DNA of 64,000 nucleotides from JAWPMV01 sp039819665 (GCA_039819665.1 JBCBRM010000042.1:1-64000); one strand, 5' to 3'. Shown: positions 8,233 through 17,463, numbered from the stretch's first letter. Numbers and translations: made by a program. Notes: a model not told the origin generated them from the letters alone.

Positions 8233-11200
8233 ATGAATCAATTTATACCTGGGATCATTGGGGTGATCCTATGTTTTCTTCCCATTTCATTAACAGCACA
8301 ACTCACCGAAGAATTTACTGACCGAGATATAACGAATAATCCAACCTGGATTGGTGATGATTCCTTATTTAGTGTCACTTCTATGGAGGAATTGCAAAGT
8401 CAAGGCAATCCTCTAACGGAAACTATTTATTTGGCTACCGCACAAAGCCAGGTAAATGATATTGAATGGAGGATAGACTTGAGATATGCCTTTGGTCCGA
8501 GTGGGAGTAATTCTATCCGGGTGTACCTGATGGCTGATCAGTCCAATTTGAGGGCAGCTTTGCAGGGATATTTTGTTCAGGTAGGGGAAAGTGGCTCTGA
8601 TGATAGCTATGATCTCTATCGTCAGGATGGTACAACTATTACAAAAATTATAGATGGAGTAGACGGCAGAGCTGGTTCAGGTATAGATGCTCGAGTCCGG
8701 GTATTTAGGACGGCTGCGGGGGAATGGGAACTATATTCCGATCCTAGCAAGACAAACAGCTTTCAATTAGAAGGAAGCGTTACTGACAATACCTATAATA
8801 GTACTGCCTGGTTTGGCATTTCTGTTACCCATACTTCTTCCCGGGCCAATTCCTTTTTCTTTGACAATATTTATGTGGGCCCAGAAGTTCAGGATACGAT
8901 TGCCCCTGATTTCCTGAGCATAAATGTACTTTCTGCAAATAGTTTGGAGCTTAACTTTTCAGAGGATTTGGAAAGTACTGCTGCTGAGACAGCTGCTAAT
9001 TACCGTTTACAACCGGATGATATTGCTCCTGCAAATGCGCAGCTCGACCCCCAAGTAGGCTCGAAAGTTATACTAAGCTTGGCAAACCCTTTGGTAAGCG
9101 GCAATTCCTACAGTATAGAGGTTTCCAGTCTGAGTGATCTGGCTGGAAATCTGATACAGGGGACCCAAAGTCAAAATTTTGATTATCTGGAAATCGAAAC
9201 GGCTGCTGCTTTTGATGTCGTCATTAATGAAATATTTGCGGATCCTACTCCCAGTCAAGGATTGCCGGAAGCCGAATTTTTAGAACTCTTTAATCGCAGT
9301 AATAAAGTGCTGGATTTGCAAAACTGGAGCATCTCTAATGGGTCTACAGTCGGCTTATTGCCGGCTCATGTGTTAAATCCCGGAGAGCTCTTGATTTTGG
9401 CCAGAGATACAGATGCAGGACGATACAGCCCGCTGGGAACAACCATTAGCCCCAGCAATTGGACGACATTGGTTAATAGCGGAGATAATCTGGGACTAAG
9501 AAGTGCTGAGGGAGCTTTGATAGATACGATTGATTATGAACCTGCGTGGTTTAGAGATGAGTTTAAAGCGGGAGGGGGCTTTTCACTTGAACGCATTAAT
9601 CCCGATAATTTAGATTGTCCTTCGAAAGCCAATTGGGCAGCTACAGTAAATGCACAAGGTGGAACTCCCGGAGCCTTTAACAGTATATTTAATGCTAGTC
9701 CAGAGAATGATCCTCCTGCTTTAGCAAGCGTAGCAGTTTTGGACCCACAGACATTGGAACTTTGTTTTGATGAGCCCATGGATGCCTCTGCCTTGGATAA
9801 TCTTTCTTTGTACAATCTCACGGGAATAGGCGCTCCGCTAACGGCTGAATCTCAAGGACCTGATTTTGAATGTGTGCGGCTTAGTTTTTCTTCGGCCTTG
9901 CAATTGGGGCAGATATACCAGTTAGAAGTAGAAGGGAGTGTAGTGGATTGTAGTGGAAATGCTATGGGTAATATGGCATCTTTTCCAGTTGTCCTGGCTC
10001 GTCCTGCTCAGGCAAATGAAGTCGTTTTTACGGAACTCTATCCAGATTTTACTCCTTCTGAGGGCTTACCAGATGCCGAATTTGTAGAAATATATAATAG
10101 GACTTCTGAAGTTCTGGATCTAAGCGGATCTGTGTTAACAGATGGTGGAGGATTTGCCTTGATCAATAACTTACAAATCTTTCCAGATGAGTATGTCATT
10201 CTATGTAAGCTGGACGATGCGGAAGAATTTGAAGCTTTTGGCAAAACTCTGGGGCTTGATGGATTTCCGTCTTTAGGAAATTCAACAGATTCATTGACTT
10301 TCTTTTCTGTTTCAGGGGATGTACTCGATTTTGTCTATTATTCAGATGACTGGTATGCCGATCCCAACAAATCAAGTGGAGGCTTTAGCTTGGAAAAAAT
10401 TGATCCAGATTATGTGGACTGTAATCAGCCGGCAAATTGGAGGGCTTCTGAGGCTATGATTGGAGGAACACCCGGAGCCCAAAATAGCATAGATGGCAGC
10501 TATACAGATACCGAAATTCCTTTGCTGAGTGGAATAAGAATAGTTGGAAGCAATGGTCTGGAGTTGCTCTTCTCGGAGCAAATGGATGTTACCAGTCTCG
10601 AAATTTTGAATAATTACATAGCTGGGCAAGGAATCGGAAGTCCCATTATAGCTTTGGCTACTTCACCTCATTTTACTTCTGTTAGATTGACTTTTGACCA
10701 GGACTTTCAGGAGAATATTTTATATACCCTGGAAGTAAAAGGCCTGGCTGACTGTGCGGGGAATGTGATAACTGAAACCTATAGTTTTGGGTTGCCATTA
10801 CCTGCACAAGTTGGGGATGTATTGATCAATGAAATTCTTTTCAACCCTATAAGTGGGGGAGCTGACTATGTCGAAATAGCCAATGTTTCCGAAAAAATCC
10901 TCGACCTTAATAGTTTGAGAATAGGGGAAATCTTTCCTGAGACGGACTCTATTTTTAATTCTGATCCTCTCACTTCGAGTTCTGTTTTATTCTTTCCTGG
11001 CCAGCTCATTTGCCTTACAGCAGATGTCGGCCTACAGATCCAGCAATATCAGCCAATCGCTGCCGCTAATTTTTTAGAACTGGAGTCTTTTCCGAGTTAC
11101 GATGATGCAAGTGGGGAATGTGTAATCTTTACAGATTCAGGAGCTGTATTGGATCGATTTTACTACGAAGATGATTTTCACTATCCGACTTTGATTGATG

Positions 11201-11661
11201 ACGATGGCGTTTCCCTCGAAAGGATTTCTCTGAGTGTGCCAGCATCAGAGGTGTCAAATTGGCACTCTGCGGCCTCTACGGTTCGTTTTGGGACACCAGG
11301 TTATCCAAATAGCCAATTGATCGATCAAAGTTCTGAGCTTGCCGAGGTGAGGCTAGATAGGACAAGCTTTACTCCGGATCTGGATGGAGTGGGAGATGTA
11401 GTGGCGATCGAGTATGATTTCGATTTTAATGGAGCAAATGCGCGTGTCAGTGTTCTGGATAGTCAGGGGCGACCCATTAAAATTCTTCAACAAAATACTT
11501 TACTCGGAACCGAAGCTGGGTCCTTCTTTTGGGATGGTACTGATGCAAAGGGAACGAAGGCCGATGTCGGTATCTATATCATCTTATTTGAACTCACCAA
11601 GCCGGATAATGGTCAAAGAGAGATTTATAAATTACCAATAGTATTAGCTGCAAAATTCTGA
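8233..11661 (+). CDS. Large secreted protein with three lamin-tail domains alternating with Ig-like domains
   Basis: The 1142-residue protein has a signal peptide (cleavage after ISLTA). An N-terminal concanavalin-like beta domain (to about residue 215) is followed by three repeats of an Ig-like domain of the SbsA/Big_5 type (starting near 221, 491 and 759; motif LEL.F.E.MD). Each is paired with a lamin-tail domain (near 329, 596 and 862; motif INEI..DP.PS.GLP.AE..EL.N). The C-terminus from about 1041 (FTPDLDGVGD ... WDGTDAKG) is a FlgD-like or gliding-type C-terminal domain, consistent with T9SS export. Bacterial lamin-tail domains are often found in secreted nucleases and adhesins; no catalytic domain is seen here. 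The upstream 200 bp also carry the rlmD start, so promoters diverge. Confidence 0.88.
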   Translation: MNQFIPGIIGVILCFLPISLTAQLTEEFTDRDITNNPTWIGDDSLFSVTSMEELQSQGNPLTETIYLATAQSQVNDIEWRIDLRYAFGPSGSNSIRVYLMADQSNLRAALQGYFVQVGESGSDDSYDLYRQDGTTITKIIDGVDGRAGSGIDARVRVFRTAAGEWELYSDPSKTNSFQLEGSVTDNTYNSTAWFGISVTHTSSRANSFFFDNIYVGPEVQDTIAPDFLSINVLSANSLELNFSEDLESTAAETAANYRLQPDDIAPANAQLDPQVGSKVILSLANPLVSGNSYSIEVSSLSDLAGNLIQGTQSQNFDYLEIETAAAFDVVINEIFADPTPSQGLPEAEFLELFNRSNKVLDLQNWSISNGSTVGLLPAHVLNPGELLILARDTDAGRYSPLGTTISPSNWTTLVNSGDNLGLRSAEGALIDTIDYEPAWFRDEFKAGGGFSLERINPDNLDCPSKANWAATVNAQGGTPGAFNSIFNASPENDPPALASVAVLDPQTLELCFDEPMDASALDNLSLYNLTGIGAPLTAESQGPDFECVRLSFSSALQLGQIYQLEVEGSVVDCSGNAMGNMASFPVVLARPAQANEVVFTELYPDFTPSEGLPDAEFVEIYNRTSEVLDLSGSVLTDGGGFALINNLQIFPDEYVILCKLDDAEEFEAFGKTLGLDGFPSLGNSTDSLTFFSVSGDVLDFVYYSDDWYADPNKSSGGFSLEKIDPDYVDCNQPANWRASEAMIGGTPGAQNSIDGSYTDTEIPLLSGIRIVGSNGLELLFSEQMDVTSLEILNNYIAGQGIGSPIIALATSPHFTSVRLTFDQDFQENILYTLEVKGLADCAGNVITETYSFGLPLPAQVGDVLINEILFNPISGGADYVEIANVSEKILDLNSLRIGEIFPETDSIFNSDPLTSSSVLFFPGQLICLTADVGLQIQQYQPIAAANFLELESFPSYDDASGECVIFTDSGAVLDRFYYEDDFHYPTLIDDDGVSLERISLSVPASEVSNWHSAASTVRFGTPGYPNSQLIDQSSELAEVRLDRTSFTPDLDGVGDVVAIEYDFDFNGANARVSVLDSQGRPIKILQQNTLLGTEAGSFFWDGTDAKGTKADVGIYIILFELTKPDNGQREIYKLPIVLAAKF

Positions 11662-11781
11662 TTTTTTAGGCTGAAAACTGGATTTCTTATGTAAGTCCAA
11701 GCGCTATCTTGCTATTTTATATATTACAAATAATTGTAATTTAATGCAATTGTAATTTTTGAATGGCTAGATAGCTTGTAC

Positions 11782-12570
11782 ATGGATAATAAGGACCGAA
11801 ATGAACTTTCTCTTGCTAGGCGATTAAGAAGTCAGCTTAACCTTCAACGAAAAAGGACATGGTTTCTCTTTGCGGGTTTGATTTTGATCAGTTCTGGAGG
11901 ATACTATGAGGCGAGTAGGGAGAAAAATGCGAATCTGAATTTTACAGAATTACCCTATGAAGAGTTTATGGCCGAATTGGAGGGGGATTATAAAAAGGGC
12001 TTGATCTTTTTCTATGCAGACTATTGTTATCCCTGTCAACGTATCAATGAGATTTTTATGGGGGATATAGAGGCTATAGAATTGGTTCAAAGTAATTTTC
12101 TGCCCTATAAGCTTGATGCATTTGAAAAAGAACCAGGGATGATGTTGGCAGAAAAGTATAATGTAAAAAAATATCCTACCTTTTTGATCATTGATGATGA
12201 CGGAACAGAAATCGGAAGAAGTAGTTTCGAAGGAGACAAAGAAAAATTTTTAGCTGAAATAAGGTCTATTGTAGGAGAAAATGGAAAGCGTAAACATCAT
12301 GAGGCTCCCATAGAAAAGCAGGAAATTTCTTATGCTTTAGCCCTCAAAACCTACGATACCTACACTAGTGCCAGAAACAATGCTATGTTGAAAAGAGAGA
12401 TTTGGGACAAAGAGATTTGGATAGAAGATGTAAGTGGGCAATATGAGCTTCTCCTTGGGAAATTTGATAATAAAAATGACGCCAGACTGGCTAAGAAATA
12501 CTTAAACTCCTGGGAAGGTATAGATAGCGAAATCCGCCCATTGAAAGTTAGTGCACAGGCATACCAATAA
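11782..12570 (+). CDS. Membrane-anchored thioredoxin-like protein with SPOR-like C-terminus
   Basis: A 262-residue protein. A short basic cytoplasmic N-terminus is followed by one membrane segment (about residues 27-42). A thioredoxin-fold domain faces the periplasm with active site CYPC (Cys82, Cys85) and the usual cis-Pro (KKYPTFLII). The last ~45 residues (YELLLGKFDNKNDARLAKKYL) resemble a SPOR-type repeat that binds denuded peptidoglycan. The likely role is periplasmic thiol reduction or oxidation near the cell wall; the SPOR assignment is tentative. A TTG at 11776 is in frame, but ATG 11782 is the better start. No redox partner gene lies beside it. Confidence 0.8.
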   Translation: MDNKDRNELSLARRLRSQLNLQRKRTWFLFAGLILISSGGYYEASREKNANLNFTELPYEEFMAELEGDYKKGLIFFYADYCYPCQRINEIFMGDIEAIELVQSNFLPYKLDAFEKEPGMMLAEKYNVKKYPTFLIIDDDGTEIGRSSFEGDKEKFLAEIRSIVGENGKRKHHEAPIEKQEISYALALKTYDTYTSARNNAMLKREIWDKEIWIEDVSGQYELLLGKFDNKNDARLAKKYLNSWEGIDSEIRPLKVSAQAYQ

Positions 12571-12770
12571 ATTTCTGAATACAACTACTTATAAGAATAG
12601 AATTACCTTTCTTTCATGATTCCTCCTGTACCCGGACCTTGAAAAAGGTTCTGTGCTCCTCTATGCGTATTAGGAGATGAGTTGACCAAATGCGAATTAT
12701 TTCGAAAGCGGAATAATGTTTGCATTTTTGCTGATACTGTATTTCAAACGGAATATAAGCGTTCTCATTT

Positions 12771-13910
12771 ATGTTGAAGAAAGGTGCAATTATCGTACTG
12801 ACGATAATAGTTACTTCCTTGCTTTTTGATGCAACTCCCCCCCAAAGTCAAGCAGGTATATTGACAGCTATAGAAGAAGATCCTCATAAACTTGGGACCT
12901 ATCTTCGGATCATGAAAGCGCCTGCCATTGACACGATTTTTTCCCATCTACACCATAAAAGACGATTTAACGGATCCGTCCTGGTACTACAGGAAGGAGA
13001 GACTTTGTACAAGAAAAGTTTTGGTTATGCCAATTTGCGTACAAAGGAAAACCTGGATGAGCATTCTGCTTTCCAACTGGCATCGGTATCCAAAATCTTT
13101 ACGGCTTTTGCTGTAATACTTCTCCAACAGGAAGGGAAGCTGACCATAGAGGATAAAGTGGCCGACCATATCAAAGGCTGGCCTTATAAAAATATGAGCA
13201 TCAAAAATCTGCTCAACCATCGTTCGGGGATGTCGAGATATATGGCTGTGGCGAGTTGGTATTGGAAGAGTTGGAGAAAGGATATGAGCAATGATGATGT
13301 ATTGAAGCAGTTTATTCGTCATAAGCCACCTACTTTCTTTCGTCCGGATCGCAATTTCAACTATTGCAACACCAATTATGTGATTCTGGCATCTTTGGTA
13401 GAGGAAGTTTCAGGTATGCCCTTTGAGGAGTTTATGCAAGAGAGGATCTTTAACCCATTAGAAATGAAGGATGCTATGATATTTGGAAGAGGGCAGGGGA
13501 TGCAAATACCTCATGAGGCCGAAGGCTATAAAGCAGGAAGAAGGGGATATTACGTAGCTCCCAATGACTATATCGATGGAGTATGGGGAGATAAAAATAT
13601 GTTTGCGAGTGTATCAGACTTGGAAAAATTTGATAAAGCACTTAGAGAAAATAAACTCCTGGACCAGAAGCATACAGAAATGCTTTTTGAGCCAGGTTCA
13701 AAATGGCGTAAATACAATTATGGATTGGGATGGAGACTCAAAAGAGGAGAGGAAAATCTGATCTATCATTTTGGCTGGTGGCGTGGGTACAGAACCTGTT
13801 ACATTAAGGATCCCACGAACGACCTGACCCTGATCATTCTTACAAACCGAGACCACCCAGGCCTGAATGTAGATTATTGGAAAGTCTATAAACAGATCCT
13901 CGACACCTGA
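12771..13910 (+). CDS. Serine hydrolase of the beta-lactamase/class C penicillin-binding family
   Basis: The 379-residue exported protein has an N-terminal hydrophobic segment (residues 5-18). Its catalytic motifs are those of serine beta-lactamase-like hydrolases: SVSK (nucleophile Ser105, Lys108), YCN (Tyr198, Asn200) and HFG at 333-335, in place of the KTG triad. The family includes D-aminopeptidases, esterases and peptidoglycan-acting enzymes as well as class C beta-lactamases. The substrate cannot be predicted, and the divergent third motif argues against a true beta-lactamase. A hairpin 43 bp downstream may terminate the transcript. Confidence 0.88.
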   Translation: MLKKGAIIVLTIIVTSLLFDATPPQSQAGILTAIEEDPHKLGTYLRIMKAPAIDTIFSHLHHKRRFNGSVLVLQEGETLYKKSFGYANLRTKENLDEHSAFQLASVSKIFTAFAVILLQQEGKLTIEDKVADHIKGWPYKNMSIKNLLNHRSGMSRYMAVASWYWKSWRKDMSNDDVLKQFIRHKPPTFFRPDRNFNYCNTNYVILASLVEEVSGMPFEEFMQERIFNPLEMKDAMIFGRGQGMQIPHEAEGYKAGRRGYYVAPNDYIDGVWGDKNMFASVSDLEKFDKALRENKLLDQKHTEMLFEPGSKWRKYNYGLGWRLKRGEENLIYHFGWWRGYRTCYIKDPTNDLTLIILTNRDHPGLNVDYWKVYKQILDT

Positions 13911-13952
13911 GACTACATACAAACCCTTTGTATATACTTCCATTTTGTTGCA

Positions 13953-13977
13953 ATCGCACAGTCTTTGACTGTGCGAT
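13953..13977 (+). terminator. Hairpin, probable terminator of serine hydrolase gene
   Basis: A perfect 11-bp stem (atcgcacagtc/gactgtgcgat) with a 3-base loop, followed by GTGCTTTTA. The T run is short, so termination strength is uncertain. Confidence 0.55.
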
Positions 13978-14008
13978 GTGCTTTTAGGGATTTTTCTAAA
14001 AAGAAATG

Positions 14009-14032
14009 GCTCCATCTGGGGATAGATGGAGC
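14009..14032 (-). terminator. Hairpin with T-rich tail on the minus strand
   Basis: A 9-bp stem (gctccatct/agatggagc) with a 6-base loop. Read leftward it is followed by CATTTCTTTTTAG, consistent with a terminator for the crcB transcript, though about 250 bp beyond its stop codon. Confidence 0.5.
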
Positions 14033-14238
14033 ACATTGAGTTTGGGGTATTAGGTAGGTTAATAGGGAAAATCAAAATGAAATCTATCATTTGATCTTCA
14101 ACACTAAGATAGGAAAAAATTGTACTTGGACAAAGTAATAGTCTGAGACTCGAATTATATGTGGCGTAAAAAAATTAGGCCTTTCTATCATTTTTGATCA
14201 AGATATTGACGCTTGACGCAAAATACTTACATGGGGGG

Positions 14239-14271
14239 AGCGAGAGAAGAGCCGAGAGATTTTCTCTCGCT
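14239..14271. terminator. Stem-loop just after crcB
   Basis: A 10-bp stem (agcgagagaa/ttctctcgct) with a 13-base loop lies 11 bp beyond the crcB stop codon. Read leftward it is followed by CCCCCCATG, not a T run, so it may protect the 3' end rather than terminate. Confidence 0.4.
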
Positions 14272-14282
14272 TTACCAACAAA

Positions 14283-14648
14283 TTATTTGCTGCTGGAGAA
14301 AATAACTCCTAGGACGGCCAGGCAGGTAGAAACAGATGCAAGGACATATATAGACGCCAGGATCATTTTACCTTCTTCCATGAGCCTGAATGTTTCTAGG
14401 CTAAAAGTGGAGAATGTTGAAAATCCTCCGCAAAATCCAACCAAAACCAGCAGCTTGATCCCTTCATCCAGATTTATATGTTTCTCAACATATAGCCAGG
14501 CCAAAGCTAATACCACACAACTCAGAATATTCGCTACAAAGGTTGCAGTAGGAAAGCCAGAGCTGTGCTTTCCCAGCCAAAGGGATAGACTATAACGAAG
14601 AATACTCCCTAATCCTCCGCCAATGAATACAGCTAGGAAGGGGTTCAT
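14283..14648 (-). CDS. crcB: Fluoride exporter/channel CrcB (Fluc)
   Basis: A 121-residue inner-membrane protein with four hydrophobic segments, normal for Fluc channels, which assemble as antiparallel dimers and let fluoride leave the cell. Family motifs are visible: GGGLGSILRY at the N-terminus, the Asn-containing TFVANILS in segment 2, and the pore phenylalanine segment GFCGGFSTFSTFSLE in segment 3. Its start codon overlaps the stop of the upstream lipoprotein gene by ATGA, so the two are translationally coupled. I looked for a fluoride riboswitch ahead of the pair and found none. Confidence 0.93.
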   Translation of the reverse strand: MNPFLAVFIGGGLGSILRYSLSLWLGKHSSGFPTATFVANILSCVVLALAWLYVEKHINLDEGIKLLVLVGFCGGFSTFSTFSLETFRLMEEGKMILASIYVLASVSTCLAVLGVIFSSSK

Positions 14649-15247
14649 GAGCCTGCCATTTTTGCTTCTACAAGGCTCTTAAAGGATTCATTCAGCCAGG
14701 GGACCTCATTGAGAATTTTCAGTCTGTGCGAGCTATAAAGACCGCTTTCATCAAAATAAACCTGGATTCTCACGTCAAGATTGTATAGCCAGGATTCCAT
14801 ATGGCTATAAGATTCGAAGTACCTAAATCGATCGCCTTCTTTTACAACTTTTTGTTCCTGCAATTGGATACTGGAAGAATATTCAGGTAAGATCCTGGCA
14901 ATCAGCGTATCTCCTGACTCAGTTTGATTAAAGTAATCTATTAATCCCTCCTGATCAAAGTACTCCTCATAAGCATAAACCATATCTCGGATCAATGGGC
15001 AATGTAAACTGGCATTTTCCGAGCTCAATTGGTAGACAGAATCCTCACGGGTTTGCGGACTTACATTGAGATCATAAACTTCCTTCTTGTATGCCCTGCC
15101 ACTTTCACAGCTTTTTTCCAGTTGAGTATATAGTCCTTTTAATCCATCGGCGACTTTACGTTCTGGCTCCCGATTACAGGAGATCAGGGCAGGAAGTAAA
15201 AGAATAAATAAGAGAATATGTCTGGCTTTAGCTTGAATTTGTTTCAT
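14645..15247 (-). CDS. Hypothetical lipoprotein coupled to crcB
   Basis: A 200-residue protein with a type II signal peptide: a basic N-terminus, hydrophobic core and lipobox LISC, giving a lipidated cysteine at about residue 24. The mature part is mixed alpha/beta, acidic, and ends LVEAKMAGS. I do not recognise the family. The ATGA overlap with crcB (14645-14648) shows the two genes share a transcript, but nothing in the sequence links this lipoprotein to fluoride. It could be an unrelated passenger. Confidence 0.82.
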   Translation of the reverse strand: MKQIQAKARHILLFILLLPALISCNREPERKVADGLKGLYTQLEKSCESGRAYKKEVYDLNVSPQTREDSVYQLSSENASLHCPLIRDMVYAYEEYFDQEGLIDYFNQTESGDTLIARILPEYSSSIQLQEQKVVKEGDRFRYFESYSHMESWLYNLDVRIQVYFDESGLYSSHRLKILNEVPWLNESFKSLVEAKMAGS

Positions 15248-15331
15248 GTGTACGGGCTAAATCTAACATGAGAAGACAATGTTGCAATTTGGAATTATTT
15301 GCCACGAGAATCTGACTTTTTTCCAAATTAA

Positions 15332-16867
15332 TCAGGATTCTATCAGGATATCACCGGACATTTCTTCCGGGATACTTAGGCCCATAAGTGTGAGTATACT
15401 CGGAGCCAGATCTCCCAGCTTACCCGTAACCTCTTTCAGGCGATAGGTATTTTCCGGATCAAATAGAATAAGAGGCACTAAAGCAGTGGTATGAGCAGTA
15501 TGTGGACTTCCGTCAGGATTCTGCATTTTATCAGAATTGCCATGATCAGAAGTTAGAAGAACCTTGTAGCCTTTTTCTTGTGCTACCTTTACAATAGCCT
15601 CAGAACAAGCATCCACCGTTTCACAGGCTTTTACAGCGGCTTCAAAGACGCCTGTATGCCCAACCATGTCCGGATTTGCAAAATTCAGGCATATAAAATC
15701 AACTTCTCCTTTTTCTATTTCAGGTATGATCTTATCCCTGATATCAAACGCACTCATCTCAGGCTTAAGGTCGTAAGTCGCTACTTTTGGAGAAGGGCAG
15801 ATCATATAATCCTCTCCTGGCATTTTCTCCTCTCTCCCTCCATTAAAGAAAAAGGTAACATGAGGGTATTTTTCGGTTTCGGCAATTCTGATCTGCTTTT
15901 TACCCTGATTGGAAAGGTATTCTCCCAAACCGTTTTTTATCTGGTCCTTTTCATATAAAACATGAATGCCCTTGAATTTCTCGTCATAGCGGGTCATAGT
16001 TACATAATGAAGATTCAGGGACCTCATACCATGATCTGGCATATCTTCCTGAGTCAGTACATGTGTCAACTGCCTTCCTCGGTCTGTCCGGAAATTATAG
16101 AAGAGGATGGCATCTCCATCAGCAATTTTTCCTACAGGGGTTCCATCTTTTACTATAACAGAGGCTTCTACAAACTCATCTGTAGTATCGGCATCGTAAG
16201 AAGCCTGTATAGCATCCGCTGCTGCGCTAAAGCTTTTTCCCTTGCCCTCAGTAAGAAGATCGTATGCCAATTTCACTCGCTCCCAACGTTTATCTCTATC
16301 CATAGCAAAGTACCTTCCTATCAAAGTAGCTATCTCTCCACAACCTTCTAGCTCCATGTGTGCTTCCAGATCAGCTATATATGATTTTCCTCCATTGGGA
16401 GCTGTATCTCTTCCATCGGTAAAGACATGGATATAGACTCCAACCAGATTTTCCTGAGCAAGAAAGCTGATGATTCCCTTCAAGTGATCTATACTACTAT
16501 GGACACCTCCGTCACTTAATAAACCAAGCAGGTGGAGGGGTTTATTTTTGTCCTTACAATAGGAAAGTAAATCCTGAAAAGTCTGGTTTTTTGCGAAATC
16601 TCCCGATTTTATTTCATGGTTAATTCGCACCAAATCTTGATATACAATCCTTCCTGCACCAATATTCATATGGCCTACTTCGGAGTTGCCCATTTGGCCT
16701 TCAGGGAGGCCTACGGCACCGCCTGATGCTTCAAGTTTGCAGTTGGTTTGCTCTTTGATGGCTTTGTCATAAAAGGGCGTTTTCGCGGATTGAATGGCGC
16801 TTACTGCGGGATTAACTGCGATTCCCCAGCCGTCTTGAATGATTAAAATTACTTTTCCAGAACTCAT
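15332..16867 (-). CDS. gpmI: 2,3-bisphosphoglycerate-independent phosphoglycerate mutase
   Basis: A cytoplasmic glycolytic enzyme interconverting 3- and 2-phosphoglycerate with two Mn2+ ions. At 511 residues it has the standard length. The N-terminal metal Asp (IIQDGWG, Asp12) and catalytic Ser62 (GQMGNSEVGH) are in place. Also present are the substrate motifs FTDGRDT and FRTDRGRQL, the metal site NFANPDMVGHTG, and TSDHGN near the C-terminus. The gene is transcribed alone, divergently from the DUF4783 gene, with about 200 bp between them. Confidence 0.97.
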   Translation of the reverse strand: MSSGKVILIIQDGWGIAVNPAVSAIQSAKTPFYDKAIKEQTNCKLEASGGAVGLPEGQMGNSEVGHMNIGAGRIVYQDLVRINHEIKSGDFAKNQTFQDLLSYCKDKNKPLHLLGLLSDGGVHSSIDHLKGIISFLAQENLVGVYIHVFTDGRDTAPNGGKSYIADLEAHMELEGCGEIATLIGRYFAMDRDKRWERVKLAYDLLTEGKGKSFSAAADAIQASYDADTTDEFVEASVIVKDGTPVGKIADGDAILFYNFRTDRGRQLTHVLTQEDMPDHGMRSLNLHYVTMTRYDEKFKGIHVLYEKDQIKNGLGEYLSNQGKKQIRIAETEKYPHVTFFFNGGREEKMPGEDYMICPSPKVATYDLKPEMSAFDIRDKIIPEIEKGEVDFICLNFANPDMVGHTGVFEAAVKACETVDACSEAIVKVAQEKGYKVLLTSDHGNSDKMQNPDGSPHTAHTTALVPLILFDPENTYRLKEVTGKLGDLAPSILTLMGLSIPEEMSGDILIES

Positions 16868-17010
16868 GTCGCAAAGGTATCATTTATTGGCAAGTGCTGG
16901 CAAAATTTTTGCTTTTTCTGACCTATAAAGGACCAGAAAATATCCACCGGAGATAAAAAAAGACAATTTTATGGTACTGAAATTCGTGAAAAACTTTCCA
17001 CCCCATTGTA

Positions 17011-17027
17011 TTGGCACGATAATGGTA
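17011..17027 (+). promoter_or_regulatory. Possible sigma-54 (-24/-12) promoter of the DUF4783 gene
   Basis: TTGGCACG at 17011-17018 is a perfect -24 element. At the right distance the -12 position reads TGGT (17023-17026) where TTGC is expected, so the match is incomplete. The predicted start would be near 17038, about 35 bases before the gene. Confidence 0.35.
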
Positions 17028-17073
17028 CTACTTACATCCGAAAGCAAATGATTGATTTCACAGTTCCGAAAGT

Positions 17074-17463
17074 ATGAGATTTTTCTTAACCATAACTTTG
17101 CTTTTCATCACGATGATGGTGAGTCTAGAGCTTGTAAGCGCACAGCCTTCAGGCCGCACCTTCAACACGGTCACGGAGAGTTTAGTCGAAGGAAAAGCAG
17201 ACCAACTAGCAGATTATTTCGCACAGCGCGTCGAGATTTCCATTAATGGTACGACTCGCGTATATAATAGATCGCAGGCCAGACACGTGATGAGAGACTT
17301 TTTCCAGAAATACCCCCCTGAAGGTTTCAGCCTGAGACACAGAGGAAGTACCGGTGATACGACATTCATTATAGGTCGTTACCGTAGCCGAAGCGGTTCG
17401 TTTGATGTGAACATCTTTATGAACAATCGAAGTGAAGAGGTAGTAGAAATAAGGTTTGAATGA
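17074..17463 (+). CDS. DUF4783 family exported protein
   Basis: A 129-residue protein with a signal peptide (cleavage after LVSA). The mature part is a single NTF2/SnoaL-like alpha+beta cone typical of DUF4783: FNTVTESLVEGKADQLADYF, then VYNRSQARHVMRDFF and a beta-rich C-terminus. Function of the family is unknown. As I recall, it is common next to nadC in Bacteroidota, as here, but no link to NAD synthesis is established. A strong terminator separates it from nadC, so the neighbourhood does not imply a shared transcript. Confidence 0.85.
   Translation: MRFFLTITLLFITMMVSLELVSAQPSGRTFNTVTESLVEGKADQLADYFAQRVEISINGTTRVYNRSQARHVMRDFFQKYPPEGFSLRHRGSTGDTTFIIGRYRSRSGSFDVNIFMNNRSEEVVEIRFE

Larger units (their letters stand above)
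13911..14282. other. Intergenic region with three hairpins between convergent genes
   Basis: No gene is seen in these 372 bp. The region separates the rightward serine hydrolase gene from the leftward lipoprotein-crcB pair and holds three separate stem-loops (13953-13977, 14009-14032, 14239-14271), listed individually. Confidence 0.6.

Noticed and set aside
12771..13910. True class C beta-lactamase (antibiotic resistance)
   Set aside because: The third motif is HFG with no KTG, and the size and sequence fit the wider serine hydrolase group; resistance is not supported.
13698..14090. 130-codon minus-strand frame overlapping the end of the serine hydrolase
   Set aside because: Half of it is antisense to a well-supported gene and the rest runs through terminator hairpins.
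14194..14595. 133-codon plus-strand open frame
   Set aside because: It lies opposite crcB, whose protein is clearly recognisable; no homology or exported features on the plus frame.
15248..15331. Fluoride riboswitch ahead of the lipoprotein-crcB pair
   Set aside because: The short upstream region lacks the conserved GATG/CTGATG-type motifs expected of the crcB motif RNA.
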